Shown: piece after piece, positions 55,664 through 64,000 of the stretch
Numbering within the stretch: position 1 is the stretch's first letter
How the letters are laid out: each line of letters starts with the position of its first letter
NCBI GenBank assembly: GCA_028826165.1
Contig: JAPDFW010000044.1
Coordinates: forward strand, 236,001-300,000
DNA from: Anaeramoeba ignava
Taxonomy: Eukaryota > Metamonada > Anaeramoebidae
Length of the DNA: 64,000 nt
Direction: 5' to 3'
Translations under genes and position numbers: made by a program
The notes under the pieces: model-generated
What the model saw: the letters and a program-made list of their open reading frames with translations, nothing else
The model's database searches: none
Told to the model about the DNA's origin: nothing

Positions 55664-57956
55664 TTAAATCAACATATAACTTGAATTTCCATTTGAATTA
55701 TGAATTTTTGATATTTCTGGTTCTAAAATTGCCCATTCATACCATACTTTCTTTTCATTTGATCTTCTCCATATTTGAAAAATCAATTTTGAAACTGGAT
55801 TTACTTGAATAGGTTTTTGAATTGGGAAAAAAAATGGAAACCAAGAAATTGAATGTTTTTCTTTTGAATCAGGTTTTGTTGATAAATAAATTGAATTAAA
55901 TAATTTTGCTTCAAAATAACCTATGAATCCATGAACTAAACCTGGTTTTGAAATTGGGAAAGTAATTACTGAATTACGCCAATTATTTTCATTTTCAAAT
56001 TGATTTTGATTTTGGTTTTGAGTTTTGATTTTGATTTTGATTTTGATTTTGATTTTGATTTTGATTTTGATTTTGATTTTGATTTTCATTTAAATTTTGA
56101 TTTTCATTTTCAAATTGATTTTGATTTTGATTTTGATTTTGATTTTGATTTTGATTTTGATTTAGATTTTCAAATTGATTTTCATTTTCATTTTCAAATT
56201 GATTTTGATTTTGATTTTGATTTTGAATTTGAATTTGATTTTCATTTTCAAATTGATTTTGATTTTGATTTTGATTTTGATTTTGATTTTGAATTTGATT
56301 TTGATTTTGATTTAAATTTTGATTTTGATTTTGAATTTGAATTTGATTTTGATTTTGATTTTGATTTTCATTTTTAAATTGATTTGGATTTGGATGACTA
56401 AAAGTAAAACAAGGTAAAATATCATTTGATAATTCAATATAATTATCAATATTAACAACATAAGGTGTTTCTTTGTTATTGGATTCTAAATTAAGTTTAA
56501 TCCATAATTCTGGTGAATAAATTGGAACTAAATATGATGTATAACTTTGAGGAATATTAATTCCTGTTGGTTTAAGAGATAATTGAGCATAATCCAAACT
56601 AAATTTCAAAGAAAAATAAAAAAAAATATTATTAATTGAAAATAATCCAAATCAATATATATAAAAAAAAATAGAAAGGAAATTAAACCATTCAGGAGAA
56701 AGTTCATTATCACCAAAAGAACCCAATAATTCACTTATTATCAAATCTGCCTTTTCATCACAAATCCAATTCCTAATATCTTTTTGAACTAAAATTACTT
56801 CAAATTCTTTATTCCATTGTCTTGATTGAAGAACTTGAAATGCTTCTGGATTTTTTTCTACTGCATAAATTTTACAAATTAAATTAGCTTTAAGACTTGC
56901 ATTTATGCAATTTTCAACTAATGGACCTCTTCCTGCTCCAACAACAATAACAACAGCCTTTTTTTCTGAATCTGAAAATTTTTTCTTAATCAAACAAAGT
57001 GAATTGAAAATTGCTTTTTGATATTTTGAGTATTTCATTTGATCCTTTTCAAAAATCTCATAAAATTGATTTTCAAGATTATTAGATAAAGGTTGAAGTG
57101 GATTTTGAAGCACATTTGAATAGGCCAATTCTATTTGTTCCCATTCTGATTTTTCTTTTTGATGGCAAATATTCTTTAAATAATCAAGCATTTGAAAAAT
57201 ATCAACATCTTGAATAAAATTGTTTGGTTCAATTGAAAATACTGAAAAAGAAGATATTAAATCTAGAGACTCTTCTTTCAAGATGATTGAAATTCTTTTT
57301 TCTGTTGTTTTGTGAATTAAATCTTCATAACAAGTTGATAAAGAAACTGAATTTTTTGGTTTTGAGATGAATAAATTTGAACTAATCAAAATTAATTGTA
57401 CAGGCTCAAGAAGCCATTGAGAAACATATAAATCAATCGGGAGATCATCATTGACTAAAAGTGCAATTCCCAGTCTTGGGTTATAATCACATAAATTTGA
57501 TATTTTTTTCCAAATTTGCAAGTAATTTGCTTCTTTTTTGTTAAATTTAAATTTTTTTCTCTTTTCAATTAACGGGAATTGAATCATAAATCTTGTATTT
57601 TTCAATTTGAGTAAAAATTTGGAAATTATTCTGGAAATGGATTGTATTGTTGTTTTTGTGAAATATTTTAATTTTGGGATTGAAATTATAAAATTGAAAA
57701 TTCCATAAAATTGTGCAAAATCAATTTGAGATGAAAAAAATTCTTCCAATTCAATTAAATCATTGATTTGATTTTTTCCAAAAGAAATTCTTGCAATTAT
57801 TGAGTTTGATAATTTTTTTCTTGTTTTTAATTCTTCAAAAACATTTGATAAAGAGAAAACATCAATAATGATAAAATTGAATTTATTTTGTTGAAGATAA
57901 ATTGAAAAATTTGAATTGGAAGAAATTTTCGAAGTTTCAAATCCAAAAGAAATCAT
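55664..57956 (-). CDS. PRMT5: protein arginine N-methyltransferase 5, with an Asn/Gln insert
   Basis: Exons 57956-56689 and 56598-55664, about 734 residues. N-terminal TIM-barrel-like part, then the SAM-binding VVIVVGAGRGPLVENC and IYAVEKNPEAF, the double-Glu loop SELLGSFGDNELSPEC, and the beta-barrel with FTFSHPN, VHGFIGYFEAKL, SWFPFFFPIQ and NEKKVWYEWA. It makes symmetric dimethylarginine on spliceosomal Sm proteins and histones. About 130 codons of N/Q/E hexamer repeat (about 55990-56385) sit between FTFSHPN and the strand that reads VITFPIS, a place where relatives have a short loop. The repeat contains one 7-base unit near 56026 that shifts the frame; reading past it restores the family C-terminus. 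Confidence 0.88.
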
Positions 57957-58071
57957 TTTTAAAAAGAAAATGAAAAAATGAAAAAATGAAAAAATGAAAA
58001 AATGAAAAATGAAAAATGAAAAAAATTGGAATTTAAATTAATTTTGATTGTTCCACTTTTTTTTTTTTTGT
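57957..58071. other. short intergenic region upstream of PRMT5
   Basis: Repeated GAAAAAATGAAAAAATG (CATTTTTT on the PRMT5 strand) next to the PRMT5 start, then a long T run with GTTCCAC at 58050 close to the SDR stop codon. Confidence 0.5.
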
Positions 58072-60067
58072 TCACCAATTATAAATTCTATAATCCTTAA
58101 ATAACTTTCCAAAATAAAAAATTTTATAAAAATGAGCTAAAAAAATTGGATCAAGAACACGAGAAGCACCATCATGATAATCTAAAGGAATTGACCATTC
58201 GATTTCAGAATTAGAATTTTCTGAACGGTTTTGTTGAACATGATAAGGCGCTTGGTCAGAAACCCAACCAGGATCAACTGAGTTCATAAAGATACGAGAA
58301 TCACTGAATTCTTGTGATAAAGTATGAGTAATCATGTTCATTCCAGTTTTTGCCATATTTGTGTGTGGATGTGAAGTTGGTTTTGGAATGTAAAAATTTC
58401 CTTCAATTGCTGTCACATTAATTATAAAAGAACTTTCTTGTGATTCTTTTGGTTTTTCCATGATTGGTTTTAGTTTCTGAACAAAAAGAAAAGGTGCAAG
58501 TGAATTGACAAGAACTACTTCAAGTGTTTCAAATGTTGCGATTTCTTCCAATCTTTGATACCAACTGTTTCTTCTTCTCAAATCAATTTGTTGTTGATCC
58601 AAATCAAATTCATTATCAGGAAAAAATTGAGGGTTGTTTTCAAGAGATATTTTCTTTTGGTATTCTTCTAAAATTGGCAAAGATAAATTTTGTATTTGAA
58701 TTTTGTTTTCGTTTTCTTCAATTATGATTTCTTCTTCCATTTCTTGTTTTAATTCTTTATTAACTTCCAAAAATTTAATATTGTAATTTGACTCATTTTG
58801 ATGATAAAAATTTGCTTTCTTTTGAACAAATTCATGAAAGGATGTGTGATAATCTTCAACAAGTTTTTGGCTGTCATCAGGAAGTAAATGAAAAGATTTT
58901 TGTTCATTTTCTTTTAAGTGTTGATAAAATAAAGGAGGTTTCCAAACAGTTTGAGCAGAATTATTAACAAGAATATCAATTTTCTTGAATTTCACTTTCA
59001 AATACTCACAAAATATTTCAACTCTTCTTAAATCCCGAAAATCAAGTGATCCATAAATATGCAATCTTTTTTTCCATTTCTCAAAATCAGGTTCTTTTGA
59101 ATATCTCTGAGCTGCATCATGTGGGAATCTTGTTGTCACTAAAACTGTAGCTCCCCATCTTAGTAATTTGAGTGCACAATAAAATCCTATTTTAATTCTT
59201 CCTCCTGTTACAACTGCAATATTTCCTGTTAAATCAACAAATCCTATTCTTTTATTATAATTGATTTCAGCACAATTTGGGCAAAGATAATCATAAAAGA
59301 AATGAACATCTTTATAAGGAACTTTACAAATATAGCAATATTGAAGATAAAAATTAAGTTTTCTATATATTGGGATATTAAGTGATTGAATAATAAATTT
59401 GAGGGGATCATTTTTAATATCATTTTGATTTTGATTTTGATTTTGATTTTGATTTTTTCTTTTTTTCTCTTTCTTTTCAAATTCAAAATTGATAATTTTA
59501 TATTTTTCATTCATTTCTTCATATTCTTCTTTATTTATTTCCATTGCTTTCAATTCTGAATTTAGAAGTAATAAACGAGAATTTTCATTTTCTCTTTCTA
59601 AACGAATAAAAGTTGAATCAATTAATTTAGAATCTAATTGTTGCATTTCATGAAGATAAATTGGTTTAAAATTCCATTTTCCTATTGATCTTATTTTCCT
59701 ATTTTTTGCTTGTTGAAGATCTTCTGGAGATAATTCTTTTAAAAAATTTTGACAAATTTCTAAATCTTCTAAATCTTGTTTCTTGTGGATTTTTCTTTTT
59801 TATTTTGTTTTTCATTTTCAAATTGATTTTCAAAATTGATTTTCTTTTTGATTTTTTTTCATTTTGATTTTGATTTTCATTTTGATTTTCATTTTGATTT
59901 TGATTTTGATTTTGATTTTGATTTTGATTTTGATTTTGATTTTGATTTTGATTTTTATTTTCATTTTCAAATTGATTTTTATTTTGATTTTGATTTTGAT
60001 TTTGATTTTGATTTTCATTTTTATTTTGATTTTGATTTTGATTTTCAAATTGATTTTTATTTTCCAT
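58072..60067 (-). CDS. short-chain dehydrogenase/reductase with N-terminal CxxC zinc motif
   Basis: The SDR part is open from 59646 to 58072. In-frame sequence continues upstream to about 59790 (SPEDLQQAKNRKIRSIGKWN, then FKPIYLHEM), and a poly-Asn/Gln N-terminus starts at ATG 60067; two single-base frame changes in A runs (about 59795 and 59860) separate them. A CYIC-x18-CPNC pair precedes the Rossmann core. NAD(P) motif IAVVTGGRIKIGF, then LDFRDL, ILVNNSAQ and MNSVDPGWV. The usual YxxxK is TNMAK, so the catalytic Tyr is absent while the Lys remains, as in an SDR subgroup with an H-T-N-M-A-K motif that I recall but could not check. Substrate unknown. Confidence 0.75.
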
Positions 60068-60203
60068 TTTAATTTTAATTTTAATTTTAGTTTTAATTTT
60101 AATAAAGTTTGAAAGAAAGAAAGAAAAAATGAAAAAAAAATTTTTTTAATTTTTTCATTTTTCATTTTTCATTTTTCATTTTTCATTTTTTTTTCAATTA
60201 AAA
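60068..60203. promoter_or_regulatory. 136-bp divergent promoter region
   Basis: Between SDR (-) and RasGEF (+) start codons. It contains (TTTTAA)n near the SDR start and four to five CATTTTT units before the RasGEF start. Confidence 0.35.
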
Positions 60204-63200
60204 ATGGATCAATTAAAAAATCTTAAAAAAAAACGATCATTTAGAAGAAATAGTCCAAGTGTACCAAGAGCTTCAACACCAAAAACATCACTTAAAACTT
60301 CATCACCATTAGAAGAAGAAAAAAAATCAGAAGAAGAAATAAAACAAAAACCACAAGAAGAAGAAATAAAACAAAAACCAGAAGAAGAAATAAAACAAAA
60401 ACAACAAGAAGAAGAAATAAAGCAAAAACAAGAAGAAGAAGAAAAAGAAAGAATTAAAAAACAAAAACAAGAAGAAGAAGAAAAACTTGAAGAAATAAAG
60501 AAAAAACAAGAAGAAGAAGAAAAAGAAAGAATTAAAAAACAAAAAGAAAAAGAAGAAGAAGAAGAAAGATTAATAAAACAAAAACAAGAAGAAAAAGAAA
60601 GAATTAAAAAACAAAAAGAAAAAGAAGAAGAAGAAAAAGAAAAAGAAAGAATTCGAATTCAAAAAGAAGAAGAAGAAAAAATTAAAAGAAAAAAACAAGA
60701 AGAAGAAAAGAAAAGAAAACAAGAAGAACTTAAAAAATTAATGTTAAAAGTATTTTTTTATTTTGCTTTATTTGCTTTTTTTTTCTTTTAAAAAATTTTA
60801 ACAAAAAATTATATTAAAATTATAATTAAAATTAAAATTAAAATTAAAATTAAAATTAAAATTAAAATTATAATTAAAATTAAAATTAAAATTAAAATTA
60901 AAATTAAAATTAAAATTAAAATTAAAATTAAAATTAAAATTAAAATTAAAATTAAAATGAAAATTAAAATTAAATTTAAAATTAAAATTAAAATTAAAAT
61001 TAAAATTAAAATTATAATTAAAATAAAAATTAAATTTAAAATTAAAATTAAAAGGATAAACAAGAAAATGATTCAAAACAAACTTCTAAAGATGCTCTTT
61101 CTCATTTAGCAAAACCACTTCCAAAAGAAAAAGCAAAAAAAGCAAAGAAAATGAATTTTGATGAACACCCTGAATTAGGTATATTATAATTAAATTAATA
61201 ATTAAATTTATAATTAAATTAATAATTATATTTATAATTATATTTATAATTAAATTTATAATTAAATTTATAATTAAATTTATAATTAAATTTATAATTA
61301 AATTTATAATTATATTTATAATTAATTTAATAATTAATTTATAATTAATTTTATAATTAAATTTATAATTAAATTTATAATTAAATTTATAATTATATTT
61401 ATAATTATATTTATAATTAAATTTATATCAAAATTTATAATTAAATTTATAATTATATTTATAATTATATTTATAATTATATTTATAATTAAATTTATAA
61501 TTAAATTTATAATTATATTTATAATTAAATTTATAATTATATTTATAATTAAATTTATCATTAAATTTATAATTAAATTTATAATTAAATTTATAATTAA
61601 ATTAATAATTAAATTTATAATTATATTTATAATTATATTTATAATTAATTTTATAATTATATTTATAATTATATTTATAATTAAATTTATAATTAAATTT
61701 ATAATTAAATTTATAATTAAATTTATAATTAAATTTATAAATAATTTTATAAATAATTTTATAATTAATTTTATAATTAAATTTACAATTAAATTTTTCA
61801 ATTAGTTTTGACAAGTAATAATCAATTAGATCGTTCAGAATGGTTAACATATGTTTTGAAAAGAAATCCACAAATTAAAGATTTAAGAGAAAGAATTACA
61901 CCACTAAATCGTGCTCAAAAGTTATTAAAAATATTCATAAAAATAAATTCATTTACATTTTATTTAAAAAAAAAATATATTTTTATACATTTTTGTATTC
62001 TTTTCATTTATAGTTTTGCTAAAATTTATAAAGCTGGTCTTCCAGATGTTCTTGATCAATTAACAGAAGAAACTATTTTACAACTTATTATGCAACATCT
62101 TGTTTGTTTAGGTTCTAATAAAACAAAAGAAACATTAGAGAAAGAAACTGGTGTAAAATGTAAATTAAAATTAAAATTTAAATTAAAATAAAATAAATTA
62201 AAATAAAAAAAATTAAAATGAAATTAAAATTAAAATTAAAATTAAAATTAAAATTAAAATTAAAATCAAAATTAAATTAAAAATTAAAATTAAAATTAAA
62301 ATTAAAATTAAAATTAAAATTAAAATTAAAATTAAAATTAAAATTAAAATTAAAATCAAAATTAAAATTAAAATTAAAATTAAAATTAAAATTAAAATTA
62401 AAATTAAAATTAAAATTAAAATTAAAATCAAATTAAAATTAAAATTAAAAATTAAAAATTAAAATTAAAATTAAAATTAAAATTAAAATTAAAATTAAAA
62501 TTAAAATTAAAATTAAAATTAAAATTAAAATTAAAATTAAAATTAAAATTAAAATTAAAATTAAAATCAAAAATTAAAATTAAAATTAAAATTAAAATTA
62601 AAATTAAATTAAAATTAAAATCAAAATTAAAATTAAAATTAAAATTAAATTAAAATTAAAATTAAAATTAAAATTAAAATTAAAATTAAAATTAAAATTA
62701 AAATTAAAATTAAAATTAAAATTAAAATTAAAATTAAAATTAAAATTAAAATTAAAATTAAAATTAAAATTAAAATTAAAATTAAAATTAAAATTTAAAA
62801 TTAAAATTAAAATTAAAATTAAAATTAAAATCAAAATCAAAAATTAAATTAAATAGATGAACCAAAGTATTTAACAGATTCAAGACTTCATACTCTTTTA
62901 AGAATGGCAATTAGAGAAACTGAAAAAGTTTGGGATATTGTTTTAGATCAAAGATCAACTGATGGAGATGCAGAAAATGATGATTATATAAGTGAATTAG
63001 ATGAACATTTAATTGGACTTGGGTATTTTATTAATTAATTAATTAATTATTTGAAAATAAAATCATTGAAAATAAAATTGAACATCTTTATTTTTATTAA
63101 GTTTTGAAGCAGAAGATGAAGATGCAAAGGAAGATGTTTATATTTGGAAAGAACCAAATGATTCTGAATCAAATCTTTTATTAACAGAACAAAGTAAATT

Positions 63201-64000
63201 TTTTCCAAAAAAAAAATATTAAATTTGAATTTTAATTTTAATTTTAATTTTTAAATTTAATTTTTTTAGATGAAATTAAAGCAGCAAATCTTAATAAATT
63301 AGTTGAAAAATTAACTTCTCAACCAAATTATGGAGTTACTATTGATACATTTTTAATGACTTATCAATCATTTACATCACCAAAAAAATTATTAGCAAAA
63401 TTAATTCAACGGTAGAAAAAATCAAAATTAAATTTAAAATTAAAATTCATTTTGAAAATTAAAATTAAAATTCATTTTGAAAATTAAAATTAAAATTAAA
63501 ATTAAAATTAAAATTAAAATTCATTTTGAAAATTAAAATTCATTTTGAAAATTAAAATTAAAATTAAAATTCATTTTGAAAAATAAAATTAAATTTAAAT
63601 TTAAAAGATATCATGTTCCAAAATCCCCAAATGAAAATGAAGATGAATATTTAAAAAGAAAAAAAGTTATTCAAATCAAAGTTATTAATGTTTGTACAAA
63701 ATGGATAGAAAAACATTTTTCAGATTTTTCAAATCGACTTATTAGAGAATTATATGAATTTATTGATGAAACTTTATCTCAAGATGATAAGAATATAGCT
63801 AAAAAATTAAGGGATACAGTTGTAAAAAGACAAAAAGGAATTGATAAAAAAACTATTATTCATGAATCAGAAAACATTCCAGAACCAAAAGTTCCAAAAA
63901 ATATTTTTAGTACTTCTTTATCTCTTTTGGATGTTGAGGAAGAAGAAGTTGCAAGACAACTTACATTAATTGAATTTGATTTATTTTCTCAAATCAAAGT
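60204..64000 (+). CDS. Ras guanine nucleotide exchange factor, 3' end outside window
   Basis: Exons: 60204-60749, 61055-61178, 61806-61920, 62014-62159, 62857-63022, 63102-63193, 63270-63411 and 63608 onward, all in frame. The first exon encodes a basic start and a long Glu/Lys/Gln coiled coil (EEEIKQKPEEE type). The middle encodes a helical region with LTEETILQLIMQHLVCLG, perhaps a LisH-type or DAD-like motif. A RasGEF_N domain follows (GVTIDTFLMTYQSFTSPKKL), then the start of the catalytic CDC25 domain (EEEEVARQLTLIEFDLFSQI). It should activate a Ras-type GTPase. Introns are long AT repeats, and the gene runs off the window within the CDC25 domain. Confidence 0.85.
60750..61054. repeat. RasGEF intron 1, AAAATT hexamers
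   Basis: A (TTAAAA)n array between the coiled-coil exon and exon 2. Confidence 0.8.
61179..61805. repeat. RasGEF intron 2, AAATTTATAATT array
   Basis: 627 bp of tandem TTATAATTAAAT 11-12-mers, similar in unit to the CAF1 intron at 32940-33480. Confidence 0.8.
62160..62856. repeat. RasGEF intron 4, AAAATT hexamers
   Basis: About 640 bp of almost pure (AAAATT)n, with rare AAAATC units. Confidence 0.85.

Noticed and set aside
60327-60542. Minus-strand Phe-rich ORF
   Set aside because: Shadow of the Glu/Lys coiled coil of the RasGEF.
1-64000. tRNA or rRNA genes
   Set aside because: No stretch with the GC content, cloverleaf stems or GTTCRA box of a tRNA was noticed by eye; a computed scan was not possible.

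Overview
The window is nuclear DNA of an AT-rich unicellular eukaryote. Genes carry GT-AG introns, TAA, TGA and TAG all act as stops, and the products are typically eukaryotic: beta-tubulin, SRP9, a Nup160-like nucleoporin, PRMT5, CAF1, G-alpha, WDR75/UTP17, a Munc13-like protein, myotubularin, RhoGEF and RasGEF. The many RasGEF/RhoGEF, BTB-TLDc and RCC1-BTB genes, the Asn/Gln tracts and the hexameric intron repeats fit an amoeboid protist such as Anaeramoeba. That placement is inference. Gene ends were read by eye from splice sites and homology.

Layout. 1-3461: 5'-truncated GH30 glycosidase (+). 3683-6347: divergent beta-tubulin (+). 6420-7000: ~147-bp tandem repeats. 7201-9852: FG-GAP/fibronectin-type receptor (+). 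10114-12676: DH-PH RhoGEF (-). 12729-13610: a second ~147-bp repeat array. 13618-18146: three BTB-BACK-TLDc genes, an intact one (+) between two nearly identical broken copies (-). 18226-22017: GH13 enzyme (+). 22168-26282: Nup160-like (+). 26408-26977: SRP9 (+). 27114-32645: myotubularin phosphatase (-) whose active-site loop is interrupted by a 370-residue intein. 32847-35499: CAF1 deadenylase (+). 35672-37835: G-alpha (+). 38162-41149: WDR75 (+). 41283-49154: four tandem RCC1-BTB genes (-). 49193-50671: GT61-type glycosyltransferase (-). 50727-54509: Munc13-like (-). 54572-55597: CDC123-like (+). 55664-57956: PRMT5 (-). 58072-60067: short-chain dehydrogenase (-). 60204-64000: RasGEF, cut by the window end (+).

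The outstanding feature is the myotubularin intein. It lies between the Arg of the CX5R phosphatase loop (HCSDGWDR) and the following Thr-Ser-Gln, begins with Ser, ends His-Asn before Thr, and has the intein splicing blocks plus a LAGLIDADG-type domain whose catalytic acids look lost. The phosphatase should be inactive until protein splicing occurs.

The genes do not form an evident pathway. They are housekeeping and signalling genes, some in divergent pairs with 60-200 bp between start codons. Several reading frames are broken by single-base changes in homopolymer runs, so assembly error must be excluded before calling pseudogenes.
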